A stretch of DNA of 64,000 nt from Christiangramia flava JLT2011 (GCF_001951155.1 NZ_CP016359.1:2628001-2692000), one strand, 5' to 3'. Shown: positions 46,340-54,876, counted from the first letter of the stretch. Numbers and translations: made by a program. The notes: generated from the letters alone by a model not told the origin.

Positions 46340-47109
46340 ACTCTGATCACAAAATCCTGTTGAGCCTGTTGTTTTCGGAAAAATACCATTCCCCATTTAA
46401 AGGTGTCGATGGTTTGAAGTGAAGCTGGATGTTGTTTGATCTGTGCCCAGGCATTTTCCATTGCAACAGACCAGTGAATATCATCAAAAATCAGGACCGA
46501 GTCTTCGTGAATGTGGTTTAATAAGGTTTCGAAATACTGGATTGTAGCCTCTTGCTGGTGATTCCCGTCGATGAAAATGAGATCAAATTTTTGCTGCTGA
46601 AAAGGGGTTTCATGGAAAACCGTATTAAAATCAGCAATTTTCAAATCGACTTTTAACTGGTATTTTTCGAATTGTCGCTGTGCGATTTCGGCAGTAGCCG
46701 GGCATCCTTCGATGGTGGTAAGTTGGGTGGCGGGATTTGCGCTGATGGCGGCTGAAGCAATACCCAGGGAAGTCCCCAGTTCCAAAGCGTTTTCCACTTT
46801 TAAATAGTTCAGGAGCCGGTGAAGCAATTTTGCCCGGTGAAGCGTCATTCCGGCATTTTTCGCAATGGCAAAAACCGGTCTTTTGTTCGATTTAAATACT
46901 TTACTTCCGGCGCCAAAATCTTTTATTTCAATAAGTTCTTTATTTCTCAAAAGGTCGTTCCGGTAGGTTTTGATCAGCTCATAACCCGAATGATCAGACC
47001 GGTCATAAAAACATTTGGTGACCAGGTCGTACATAAAAGGCGAATGCAGGCCGTGCTGGTTCTGGGAATTCTTCAGGAAATTTAAATAAGAGCGTATCTC
47101 AAAAAGCAT
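46336..47109 (-). CDS. Class I SAM-dependent methyltransferase
   Basis: This 257-residue protein has a Rossmann-like SAM fold: LELGTSLGIASAAISAN (motif I, about 103-119), LTTIEGCPATAEIAQRQF and FDLIFIDGNHQQEAT. The pattern resembles O-methyltransferases of the catechol type (methyltransferase 24). The substrate is unknown. It overlaps the DPM1-like gene by four bases at its 3' end. Confidence 0.85.
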   Translation of the reverse strand: MLFEIRSYLNFLKNSQNQHGLHSPFMYDLVTKCFYDRSDHSGYELIKTYRNDLLRNKELIEIKDFGAGSKVFKSNKRPVFAIAKNAGMTLHRAKLLHRLLNYLKVENALELGTSLGIASAAISANPATQLTTIEGCPATAEIAQRQFEKYQLKVDLKIADFNTVFHETPFQQQKFDLIFIDGNHQQEATIQYFETLLNHIHEDSVLIFDDIHWSVAMENAWAQIKQHPASLQTIDTFKWGMVFFRKQQAQQDFVIRV

Positions 47110-47138
47110 ATTCTGGTATCTTCAGTAAACAGGTTTGC

Positions 47139-49004
47139 TCAACTTTCCATTTTTTCCATCAGTTCAAAATAGCGCATGGTCTTTTCCTCAATTTCATCTT
47201 GCATATTCTGAAGTTCAACCGATTTGTCCTTGATCTCTTCCGCGGAAAGCTCCTTTAAAAAATCCTGCTGTAACTGGTCTTTTTTCTTTTCCAGCTGCGT
47301 GATTTCCTTCTCCAGTTTGCCGAATTCCTTTTGTTCTTTGTAGGATAATTTCGTTCCGGTGGAATCATCACGCCAGGAATTTTCCTTCGGTTTTTTTTCA
47401 GTTGTTGAAATTTCTTCCGAAGGTTTTACAGCAGCATATTCGCGATAATCGGAATAATTTCCCGGAAAATCGCTCACCGCACCCTGGCCTTCAAAAACGA
47501 AAAGGTGGTCTACGATCTTATCCATAAAATAACGATCATGAGATACGACCACCACGCAGCCCGGGAAGTCCAGCAAAAAATTCTCCAGGACATTCAGGGT
47601 TAAAACATCCAGGTCGTTAGTTGGTTCATCGAGGATGAGAAAATTGGGATTCTGGATCAGGATGGTGCACAGGTATAGCCGTTTTTTCTCGCCACCGCTC
47701 AATTTTTCCACAAAATCGTATTGCTTTTTACGATCGAACAGGAAACGTTCTAACAGTTGTTCCGCAGAAATTTGCCGGCCTTTTTTTAATGGAATATAAT
47801 CACCGAACTCCCTGATGACCTCGATCACTTTCTGGCCGGTTTTTATTTCAATTCCTTTTTGCGTGTAATAACCAAATTTTACCGTTTCCCCTACAATGAT
47901 TTTCCCGGTGTCAGGCGGAAGCGTCCCGGTAAGCATATTCAGGAAGGTAGATTTTCCCGTTCCGTTCTTACCAATGATTCCCAGGCGCTCTCCCTTTTTA
48001 AAATTATAATCGAAAGATTTCAAAAGAGTTTTACCGCCAAGCTCTTTCGAAATATTGTGAATTTCCACGATTTTGCTTCCAAGCCGCTCCATATTGATTT
48101 CTAATTGAACCTGATGTTCCTGGCGTCTTTTAGAAGCTCGATCTTTGATGTCGTAAAAATCATCAATTCGAGATTTGGACTTTGTAGTTCTGGCCTTTGG
48201 TTGCCTCCGCATCCAGTCCAACTCTTTTTTATACAGCTGCTGAGCCTTCTCCGTATTGGTTTGCTCCAGCTGGTGGCGCTCGTCCCTTTTTTGCAAATAA
48301 TAAGAATAATTGCCCTTGTAGGTATGAAGGGCGCCAGCTTCCAGTTCGACGATTTCGTTACAAACCCTTTCCAGAAAATACCGGTCGTGCGTAACCATGA
48401 AAATAGTAAAATCTTCCTTTCGGAAATATTCTTCCAGCCACTCGATCATGTCCAGGTCCAGGTGGTTGGTGGGCTCATCCATAATTATGAAATCGGGCTT
48501 TTTAAGCAGCATCCTGGCAAGCGCAAGCCGCTTTCGCTGTCCGCCGGAAAGAAATTTCACTTGTTTATCCAGGTCTTCCAGGTTTAACTTGAAAAGGATC
48601 TGTTTGTAATTAGTTTCAAAATCCCAGGCATTGGCAGCTTCCATTTCATCCATAGACTTCTGAAGAGCCTCTGCATCAGCCGGGTTTTCTAGCGCTTTCT
48701 CATATCGCTGAATAATCTTCAGAATAGGATTATCGCTCGAAAAAATTATCTGCTCAACACTAAGTTCTTCTTCCAGATCTGGTTCCTGGGAAAGAAATGC
48801 CACCTGGATATCATTTCGATAGATAACCTGCCCTTCATCTGGCTGGTCTTTTCCGGCGAGAATATCAAGAAGACTGGTCTTTCCCGTTCCGTTCTTGGCT
48901 ACAAAACCAATCTTCTGACCTTCATTGATTCCGAAGGAAATTTCACGGAAGAGATTCCTTTCCCCGTAAGATTTGGCAATATTTTCTACTGAAAGATAAT
49001 TCAT
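47139..49004 (-). CDS. ABC-F ATPase (Uup-like)
   Basis: This 621-residue cytosolic protein has two ABC domains with Walker A (GKNGTGKST type) and LSGGEKKRLYL/LSGGQRKRLAL signatures, an ABC-F linker between them and a C-terminal coiled coil (about 540-620) as in Uup. ABC-F proteins act on stalled ribosomes or DNA. It is not associated with a permease. Confidence 0.93.
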   Translation of the reverse strand: MNYLSVENIAKSYGERNLFREISFGINEGQKIGFVAKNGTGKTSLLDILAGKDQPDEGQVIYRNDIQVAFLSQEPDLEEELSVEQIIFSSDNPILKIIQRYEKALENPADAEALQKSMDEMEAANAWDFETNYKQILFKLNLEDLDKQVKFLSGGQRKRLALARMLLKKPDFIIMDEPTNHLDLDMIEWLEEYFRKEDFTIFMVTHDRYFLERVCNEIVELEAGALHTYKGNYSYYLQKRDERHQLEQTNTEKAQQLYKKELDWMRRQPKARTTKSKSRIDDFYDIKDRASKRRQEHQVQLEINMERLGSKIVEIHNISKELGGKTLLKSFDYNFKKGERLGIIGKNGTGKSTFLNMLTGTLPPDTGKIIVGETVKFGYYTQKGIEIKTGQKVIEVIREFGDYIPLKKGRQISAEQLLERFLFDRKKQYDFVEKLSGGEKKRLYLCTILIQNPNFLILDEPTNDLDVLTLNVLENFLLDFPGCVVVVSHDRYFMDKIVDHLFVFEGQGAVSDFPGNYSDYREYAAVKPSEEISTTEKKPKENSWRDDSTGTKLSYKEQKEFGKLEKEITQLEKKKDQLQQDFLKELSAEEIKDKSVELQNMQDEIEEKTMRYFELMEKMES

Positions 49005-49163
49005 AAAAAGTGTCTTTTAGACAGGTGGTTTTCTATTTGGTCTCAAAAGTACGAACTAAGAATTGAGATTGACGAATTCGGAATCAGTAAAAATGCCTTA
49101 CTGACGATAAGCGACGGGGACATATAAATTTGCGACTTTATTTTATTATTAGGCGGTAAAAAC

Positions 49164-49171
49164 TATATTTG
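49164..49171 (+). promoter_or_regulatory. Bacteroidota -7 element before the polysaccharide locus
   Basis: TATATTTG matches TAnnTTTG and lies 23 bases before the ATG at 49194. The predicted transcript start would fall just before GTG 49182, favouring ATG 49194 as the real start. Confidence 0.4.
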
Positions 49172-49181
49172 TTAAAACTAT

Positions 49182-49982
49182 GTGAAGCCCTTTATGCGAT
49201 TTAAATCCTTTTTGTTTTTATTCGCTGCGATACTAGCCTTAACCTCCTGCGTATCTACAAAGCAAATGTCTTATCTTCAGGAAAATGAAGAGCAGATAGA
49301 TAGTATCATTCAAATACAACGCGTTCGTACCCCTTATCGAATTCAGGTAGGGGATCTTTTAAGTATAAGGGTTAAAGCCTTAGACCAGAACGTGGTAGGT
49401 ATGTTTAATCCGGTTGGAGAAACCAATCCTAATGCGACCACAGAGGAAGATGTCTTTTTTAACGGTTTTACCGTTGACGATCACGGTAATATCCGGGTGC
49501 CTACTTTAGGTGAGATCAATGTACTTGGCTTTACAGAAAAGGAAGTTCGTGAAAAAATCGAAAAAATGTTGCTGGAAGAGTACTTCAAGGAAGAAGCGAA
49601 TATATTCGTGACCGTAAAACTGGCTGGGATTCGTTATACAACTCTTGGAGAAATTGGTCAGGGATCCCAGGTCATATATAAAGATCATGTTACCATTATG
49701 GAAGCCATTGCAAATGCTGGTGGGATTCAGGATTTAGGAGATCGTGAGCATGTGAAAATAGTACGTCAATATCCTCATGGAGAGGAGGTGCATACGGTAG
49801 ACGTTACAAGCCTTGACGTTACAAAAAGCCCTTATTATTATATACAGCCTAATGATATGATCGTTGTAAATCCACTTCCAAGAAAAGCACTTGGACTGGG
49901 AACTACAGGGCTTGAAGTTTTTAGGACAATTACGGGATTAATAACTCTGGCAACTTCCATTTACTTCTTAACAACCAGGTAA
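49182..49982 (+). CDS. wza: Wza-like polysaccharide export lipoprotein
   Basis: This 266-residue (or 262 from ATG 49194) outer-membrane export protein has a lipoprotein signal ending LALTSC. The export domain is seen in RTPYRIQVGDLLSIRVKALDQN and DDHGNIRVPTLGEINVLGFTEKE, with a SLBB-like repeat (TTLGEIGQGSQVIYKDHVTIMEAIANAGG). It ends in one hydrophobic helix, the Wza outer-membrane element. The GTG at 49182 is less plausible than ATG 49194. wzc overlaps its stop by one base. Confidence 0.93.
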   Translation: MKPFMRFKSFLFLFAAILALTSCVSTKQMSYLQENEEQIDSIIQIQRVRTPYRIQVGDLLSIRVKALDQNVVGMFNPVGETNPNATTEEDVFFNGFTVDDHGNIRVPTLGEINVLGFTEKEVREKIEKMLLEEYFKEEANIFVTVKLAGIRYTTLGEIGQGSQVIYKDHVTIMEAIANAGGIQDLGDREHVKIVRQYPHGEEVHTVDVTSLDVTKSPYYYIQPNDMIVVNPLPRKALGLGTTGLEVFRTITGLITLATSIYFLTTR

Positions 49983-52456
49983 TGGCACATGAAGATGATC
50001 ACATATCCGATGTAGGCTCGACTTTTGACTTTAAAGGTTTTATACTTAAAGTTATTAGTTACTGGAAGCTTGTCTTCCTTTCCATTGCGATAAGTCTTGC
50101 TGTAGCCTATTATAATAATGTTCGTAAACTGCCAGTATACCGTTTAGGAAATCAGATTTCTATTAAAGACGATCAGAACCCATTCTTTACTTCCAACACA
50201 AGTCTTACTTTTAACTGGGGTGGAACTTCTGATAAAGTAAGTACAGCCATAACCATATTACGTTCCCGTTCTCATAATGAAGAGGTAGTTGAGAAACTTC
50301 AGTTCTACATCAATTATTTAGCAGATGGTGAATATCAAAGAATTGACGTTTATGGACAAACACCCTTTAAGATTATAGCAGATACTGCGGCTTATCAGGC
50401 AAATAACGTGACGATGGTTATCCACCAGGTCGATGATAAGCTTTTTAATATAAAGGCCAAGGTGCCCTCCAGCCTCAACCGGACCAATTACAAAACCAAA
50501 GAAACCGATACAAGACTTGTAGAAGCCTCCGATTTTGATCGGAATTTTAAATATGGGGAACACATCACTTTACCTTTCTTTTCCGGATATGTAGTGAGAA
50601 CAGAACGACAGGCGCCAAAAGACAAAGCTTTTTATATCAGTTTTACACCGTTTGATGGGGCTGTTGGCAGATATCGCAATGTAGCCATTTCCCCAGATGG
50701 TCAGGGATCGAGTGTGCTCAATTTGAGTCAAACCGGACTTAATAAGGCGAGAATCGTAGATTACCTTAACGGATCGGTCGCTGTGTTGAGCGAAAATATG
50801 TTGAAGCGTAAGAACCTTTTTGCAACGAAGACTATACGCTTTATTGACAGTAGCCTGGCCGCCCAGGCAAAACAGTTAAAAGCTGTTGAAGCGGAATTAA
50901 ATAATTTCAAGAATCGGAGTTCATTGCTGGATGTTTCGGACGAGAGCAAAAACCTTTCTTCAAAGCTTGCCGATCTTGATGTGAAGAAAGAGGATATAAG
51001 AAGGCAGATCGCTTATTATGATAATCTTAAAGAATATTTGCAAACCAGGGACGATTATTCTAATGTTCCCGCGCCCTCGGTAGCGGGAATTAGTGAAGGA
51101 AGTATATCTAATGCTGTGTCAAAGATCATCCAGCTTGCAGAGGAACGGAGCAATTATCAATATACCCTAAAACCTAATTCCCCTGTTTTTGATGATATAG
51201 ATAGGCAGATCAATTCGGTTAAATCAATAATCTTAGAGAATATAAGTTCTTCGGTTGGTCTTTTAAGGACTGAACTTAATGATATAAACCGTAAGATGGC
51301 CCAGCTAGAAAGTGAAGTTAAAAAACTGCCACAGGAAGAGCAGGATCTTCTGAAAATCCAGCGGAAATATTCTATCAATGAGCGTACCTACAATATGTTC
51401 CTTGAAAAAAGGAGCGAGGCGGGGCTTATTAAGGCTGCAAATGTAAGTGATGTCATGGTAATTGATAACGCCAAGGATACAGGAGGAGGTCGAATTGGGC
51501 CAGATACACAGTTAAACTACGTAATGGCCGTAATGGTAGGAGGTCTTATTCCACTTACTTTTGTTTTTTTGCTAGTATTTCTGAATACCAATATCCACAA
51601 CGCTCAGGAAATATCAAGACTTTCACCAATACCTATCCTTGGGTTAATTGGGCGAAGTAAGATTGATAGCAATTTAGCAGTATTTAATTCTCCTAAATCA
51701 TCTATCTCTGAAAGCTTCAGGGGGCTTCGGTCCAGCTTACAATTTATGTATAAACGGCAGGGTGTTACAGGTTCAAAAACAGTATTAATTACTTCCTCTG
51801 TATCTGGTGAAGGAAAAACTTTCTGTGCCATGAACCTGGCAACCGTCTTTGCGTTAAGTGAAAAAAGAACTGTACTGGTTGGAGTTGACCTTCGGAAGCC
51901 AAAGATATTTGATGATTTCGAGCTTAACAATGATCATGGAATCGTTAATTATTTAATTGATCAATCAACAGAAGAAGAAATCATTCAGCCAAGTAAAATA
52001 CCTTACCTCGACGTTATCACTTCAGGCCCGGTACCTCCCAATCCTTCCGAGTTATTGATGACTGAAAAGATGGACTTGCTAATGGAACATCTGAAGGAGC
52101 GGTATGATTATATTATACTGGATTCACCGCCTATAGGAATGGTGGCTGATGCTCTTAACCTGGTAAAGTACGCCGATGCCACCCTTTATCTTATCCGCCA
52201 GGATTATACTAAAAGGGGTATGCTGGAGACCATCAATGAGAAATATCATAAGGAAGAAGTCAAAAACATCAGTTTTGTATTAAACCACTTTGTTCACCGT
52301 GCAAAATATGGCTATGGCTATGGCTATGGCTATGGCTATGGTTATGGCTATGGATATGGTTATAACCGTTATGCCAAAGGTTATTATGGAGCTGCACCTT
52401 CCAAGCTACAGCAGCTAAAGAATTCGTGGAAGAAGTTTATGAGGAATTTTGAGTAG
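49982..52456 (+). CDS. wzc: Polysaccharide co-polymerase/tyrosine autokinase Wzc
   Basis: This 824-residue inner-membrane protein has a Wzz chain-length domain between two membrane helices (about 25-45 and 510-530), with a long periplasmic coiled coil. The cytosolic BY-kinase domain (about 570-790) has Walker A SVSGEGKT near 605, A' VGVDLRKPKI near 635 and Walker B YIILDSPP near 710. The C-terminal tail has a run of nine Tyr-Gly repeats then NRYAKGYYG, the substrates of autophosphorylation. The run is encoded by hexamers at 52307-52360. It controls chain length and export with Wza. Confidence 0.95.
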   Translation: MAHEDDHISDVGSTFDFKGFILKVISYWKLVFLSIAISLAVAYYNNVRKLPVYRLGNQISIKDDQNPFFTSNTSLTFNWGGTSDKVSTAITILRSRSHNEEVVEKLQFYINYLADGEYQRIDVYGQTPFKIIADTAAYQANNVTMVIHQVDDKLFNIKAKVPSSLNRTNYKTKETDTRLVEASDFDRNFKYGEHITLPFFSGYVVRTERQAPKDKAFYISFTPFDGAVGRYRNVAISPDGQGSSVLNLSQTGLNKARIVDYLNGSVAVLSENMLKRKNLFATKTIRFIDSSLAAQAKQLKAVEAELNNFKNRSSLLDVSDESKNLSSKLADLDVKKEDIRRQIAYYDNLKEYLQTRDDYSNVPAPSVAGISEGSISNAVSKIIQLAEERSNYQYTLKPNSPVFDDIDRQINSVKSIILENISSSVGLLRTELNDINRKMAQLESEVKKLPQEEQDLLKIQRKYSINERTYNMFLEKRSEAGLIKAANVSDVMVIDNAKDTGGGRIGPDTQLNYVMAVMVGGLIPLTFVFLLVFLNTNIHNAQEISRLSPIPILGLIGRSKIDSNLAVFNSPKSSISESFRGLRSSLQFMYKRQGVTGSKTVLITSSVSGEGKTFCAMNLATVFALSEKRTVLVGVDLRKPKIFDDFELNNDHGIVNYLIDQSTEEEIIQPSKIPYLDVITSGPVPPNPSELLMTEKMDLLMEHLKERYDYIILDSPPIGMVADALNLVKYADATLYLIRQDYTKRGMLETINEKYHKEEVKNISFVLNHFVHRAKYGYGYGYGYGYGYGYGYGYNRYAKGYYGAAPSKLQQLKNSWKKFMRNFE
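52307..52360 (+). repeat. wzc: TATGGC hexamer array encoding the Wzc Tyr-Gly tail
   Basis: Nine in-frame hexamers (TATGGC with a few TATGGT/TATGGA variants) encode YG repeats at the Wzc C terminus. Changes in copy number by slippage would alter the tyrosine count without shifting the frame. Confidence 0.9.
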
Positions 52457-52530
52457 TAGTTAGCCGTTAGTCGGTAGTTCGGAGTCACTAGTTATGTGTA
52501 GTCTGTTATGGGTTGTGGGTTGTCGGTTGT

Positions 52531-52680
52531 CATTGCGAGACATTCGCCATAGGCAGAGGTGAAGCAATCTCCTGTTCAGGATTATTGGATTTTTAGATTT
52601 TTGGATTGCTGGAAGAGGCAAAACCTTGAGAATGTCAACTCTGAGCGTAGTGAAGAGCCTCCTGATTGAAGCCATAAGCC
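52531..52680 (+). repeat. ~145-bp intergenic repeat, copy 1
   Basis: Begins CATTGCGAG, then GAAGCAATCTCC (an inverted pair ATTGC/GCAAT), GGATTATTGGATTTTTAGAT, AACTCTGAGCGTAGTGAAGAG and ends near GCCATAAGCC. The second half recurs at 53617-53689. Confidence 0.75.
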
Positions 52681-52819
52681 CTACGCTATAAGCTAGTTCA
52701 GCCCTTCGACAAGCTCAGGGGGGCAGGGAGCAGGTTCAGTGGGCAGTTTTTTTAATTTGACAATTTAGCAATTTGAAAATTTGAAAATGGTTATTTGTTC
52801 GGGGTTCGGAGTTCATGGC

Positions 52820-52966
52820 CATTGCGAACTGCCGGAGGTGGTGAAGCAATCTCCTCTTTAGGATTATTGGATTTTTAGATATTTAGATTGCTAGAAGAGG
52901 CAAAAAAATTTTAGAATGTCAAACTCTGAACGGAGTGAAGAGTCTCATTTATTAAAAGCGGTAAGC
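52820..52966 (+). repeat. ~145-bp intergenic repeat, copy 2
   Basis: Same order of blocks as copy 1: CATTGCGAAC, GAAGCAATCTCC, GGATTATTGGATTTTTAGAT, CAAACTCTGAACGGAGTGAAG. It is visibly diverged and starts 289 bases to the right of copy 1. Confidence 0.75.
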
Positions 52967-53083
52967 TTTAAGCAAGGACATATTTTAAAATTCAAGATTC
53001 AGACTATTCAGGCTATTCCGGTGGTTTTAAGTTCTAACCTTCGGGTATAAAATTTTTATTTACGATAGGATTTTATTGAATCT

Positions 53084-53272
53084 TTACTTAAGTAAGAGAT
53101 CTACTTCTTTTAGGGAAAGTCCGGTATAGTCACAGAATTCCTGAAGGGAGATCAGCTGATGCGGCTGTTTATTCAGGTCTCTACGGACATTCTTCAATAG
53201 TCTCCGGGAATAGGCTTCACTTCTTCCTGTTATAATACAGACATCGGAAGGATAAATACAAATCCTTTTCAT
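53084..53272 (-). CDS. Small HTH-like protein inside the repeat island
   Basis: This 62-residue basic protein reads MKRICIYPSDVCIITGRSEA and ends GLSLKEVDLLLK. The middle (ITGRSEAYSRRLLKNVRRDL) looks like a short helix-turn-helix. I believe similar small ORFs occur in other flavobacterial genomes, but I know no name or function. It lies between repeat arrays on the opposite strand to the flanking polysaccharide genes, so it is not part of their operon. Confidence 0.55.
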   Translation of the reverse strand: MKRICIYPSDVCIITGRSEAYSRRLLKNVRRDLNKQPHQLISLQEFCDYTGLSLKEVDLLLK

Positions 53273-53616
53273 AAATAAGCAGGTTAAGGGTTAGTAAGGA
53301 AGTAATCGGTTGTATTATCTTCCTGACTACGAATTTATTAAATTATAAAATGCAGACAGGAGGGGATTTTTCCGGATTTTTTCAATTAACAATTATGAAT
53401 GATCAAATGTTCAATTTGAAAATTTGTCAATTTGAAGATTTGAAAATGTTTTTAGTTTAAAGTTCATGATTTAGAGTTCGTGGTTCGGCGTCAGTAAGTA
53501 GTGGGTAGCAGGCAATAGACAGATCTTTAATTTGGAAATGAGGCAATTTGAAGATTTGAAAATGATACCCGTTCGGAGTTTTGGGTTTGTAGTTCGTAGA
53601 TTTTGGCATGATCAGT

Positions 53617-53689
53617 TGTCAACTCTTAGGAGAGCGAAGAGTCTCCTGATTGAAGCTGTAGGCCGTATGCGATAAGCTTTAAGCTAGTG
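53617..53689 (+). repeat. Partial third copy of the ~145-bp repeat
   Basis: TGTCAACTCT, GAAGAG, CTCCTGATTGAAG and GATAAGC...AAGCTAGT match the second half of copy 1 in order. Confidence 0.65.
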
Positions 53690-53769
53690 CGGAGTTCAGA
53701 GTTATGAGTTCGGAGTTATAAGTTATGAGTTGTCTGTTGTGAGTAATGGGTTGCAAGAGGAGATATAGA

Positions 53770-53832
53770 AAGTATAGGAAAAACATAGGTAAAGCATAGG
53801 GAAGGTATAGGGAAGGGGTATGGGAAGGCCTG
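53770..53832 (+). repeat. Purine-rich ~10-12 bp tandem
   Basis: Units of the form AAAGTATAGG, AAAACATAGG, AAAGCATAGG, GAAGGTATAGG and GAAGGGGTATGG follow one another. The strand is nearly free of C. Confidence 0.6.
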
Positions 53833-53864
53833 AATTTACTGGGGTGAGCGAAAAAAATGCCCTT

Positions 53865-53966
53865 ACAAAAGTTATATTTTCGATCAAAAGTGAACAAGAG
53901 TTATCAAAAGAGTGAAAAAGCCCTTATACGATCAAATCGGTCAAAAGCATCCCTTTCGGTCAAAAG
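53865..53966 (+). repeat. Iteron-like TCAAAAG array, ~19-20 bp period
   Basis: (T/A)CAAAAG occurs at 53865, 53884, 53904, 53941 and 53960. Intervals are 19, 20, 37 and 19, so one site is missing or degraded, with a related TCAAATC at 53932. CCCTT precedes several copies. It lies 73 bases upstream of the 249-residue gene. Confidence 0.6.
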
Positions 53967-54038
53967 CTTATGCGGTTGTTTTACAGAAGGTTAATGTGAA
54001 TTAGATTCGTTCATTATTAACCTTAAAACCATAAAATT

Positions 54039-54788
54039 ATGGCAAAGAACAATGGGATCTTAAAGATCGAAGGAACCCTTCAGGACCTGACCTTTTACAA
54101 GGGACAGGACGGGTACCTGGTAAAGACCAAGAGCGGAGTTTCCAAAAAGCGCATCATGCATGATCCGGCTTTTGTGAGAACCAGAGAAAACCTGAGCGAA
54201 TTTGCAGAAAGCGCCAGCGCCGGAAAGATGCTGAGGCTTGCACTGAATGAACTGTTGCAGCAGGCAAAGGATAACCGCGTAACCAGCCGACTTACCCAGC
54301 GTATGAGCAAAGTCCAAAAACTCGATACGGTGAATCTGCGAGGGAAACGTACCGTGCAACAAGGATTAACTACTGTACCGGGACGTTTATTACTGGAGAA
54401 TTTTAACTTTAACGATAAGGCTCCCATGGAGTCGGTTTTACTAGCACAATATTCTGTAGATACACAGAACGGGGAGGTGAGTATTCCAAACTTTATCCCG
54501 ATGATCAACCTCTCGGTGCCCGAAGGGAGTACCCATGTAAGCCTCAGATCGGCCTTTATCGCTGTTGATTTTTCCAGTGGTAAATTTTCGGGAGGAGTGA
54601 GCCCGGCAGAAAACCTGGCACTGAATATGACCAAGACCGATGTACTGCTAACGCCAGATTCGATACCTACCGGAACAGGTAATACATTTATCCTGTTGCT
54701 TGTTGAGTTCTTCCAGATGGTCAATAACAACCAGTATGCCTTAAGGAATGGTGCATTCAATTCACTATCTACCCTTTCGGTAGAATAG
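54039..54788 (+). CDS. Protein of unknown function, own transcription unit
   Basis: This 249-residue protein starts MAKNNGILKIEGTLQDLTFY and has a basic, helical middle (RENLSEFAESASAGKMLRLALNELLQQ) and a C-terminal beta-rich half (LLAQYSVDTQNGEVSIPNFIPMINLSVPEG and onward). There is no signal peptide or membrane helix. I recall similar proteins in other Flavobacteriaceae but no function. It is followed by its own strong terminator at 54811-54840, so it is not part of the sugar operon. The DUF6266-like layout is only a loose resemblance. Confidence 0.7.
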   Translation: MAKNNGILKIEGTLQDLTFYKGQDGYLVKTKSGVSKKRIMHDPAFVRTRENLSEFAESASAGKMLRLALNELLQQAKDNRVTSRLTQRMSKVQKLDTVNLRGKRTVQQGLTTVPGRLLLENFNFNDKAPMESVLLAQYSVDTQNGEVSIPNFIPMINLSVPEGSTHVSLRSAFIAVDFSSGKFSGGVSPAENLALNMTKTDVLLTPDSIPTGTGNTFILLLVEFFQMVNNNQYALRNGAFNSLSTLSVE

Positions 54789-54810
54789 ATCATTGATCAT
54801 TATTTATTTC

Positions 54811-54840
54811 AAGGCTCCTTCGGGAGCCTTTTTTATTTTT
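54811..54840 (+). terminator. Terminator of the unknown-function gene
   Basis: AAGGCTCC-TTCG-GGAGCCTT is a perfect 8-bp stem with a TTCG loop followed by a long T run. Confidence 0.9.
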
Positions 54841-54842
54841 TA

Positions 54843-54876
54843 TTGTTACGAAAGTTGAATAGGATTGATATATTTA
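54843..54876 (+). promoter_or_regulatory. Promoter candidate for the sugar operon
   Basis: TTG at 54843 and TATATTTA (54869-54876) are spaced 23 bases, a near match to the Bacteroidota consensus. It lies just upstream of the pyruvyltransferase gene. Confidence 0.4.

Larger units (their letters stand above)
52457..53083. other. Repeat-rich non-coding island, left part
   Basis: This 627-base stretch holds no convincing gene. It contains two diverged ~145-bp repeats, the phrase GTTCGGAGTT, CCTTCGACAAGCTCAGG (52703-52719) and AT-rich AATTTGAAAA phrases. ORFs read here are artefacts of the repeats. Confidence 0.75.
53273..54038. other. Repeat-rich non-coding island, right part
   Basis: This 766-base stretch holds no convincing gene. 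It contains further AATTTGAAAA and GTTCGGAGTT phrases, a partial third copy of the ~145-bp repeat (53617-53689), a short purine-rich tandem (53770-53832) and a ~19-bp-spaced TCAAAAG array (53865-53966). Confidence 0.75.

Noticed and set aside
52460..52675. Minus-strand ORF of 71 residues in the repeat island
   Set aside because: It is read through copy 1 of the repeat and low-complexity phrases; no start context and no family resemblance.
53679..53897. Minus-strand ORF of 72 residues rich in Thr-His-Asn-Arg and Leu
   Set aside because: The repeated THNRQLITYNSELITLN wording is a direct translation of the GAGTT/ATGAGTT phrases, so it is a repeat artefact.
53865..53966. Possible CRISPR array
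   Set aside because: Repeats are only seven bases with ~12-base spacers and no cas genes; the layout fits a protein-binding array better.
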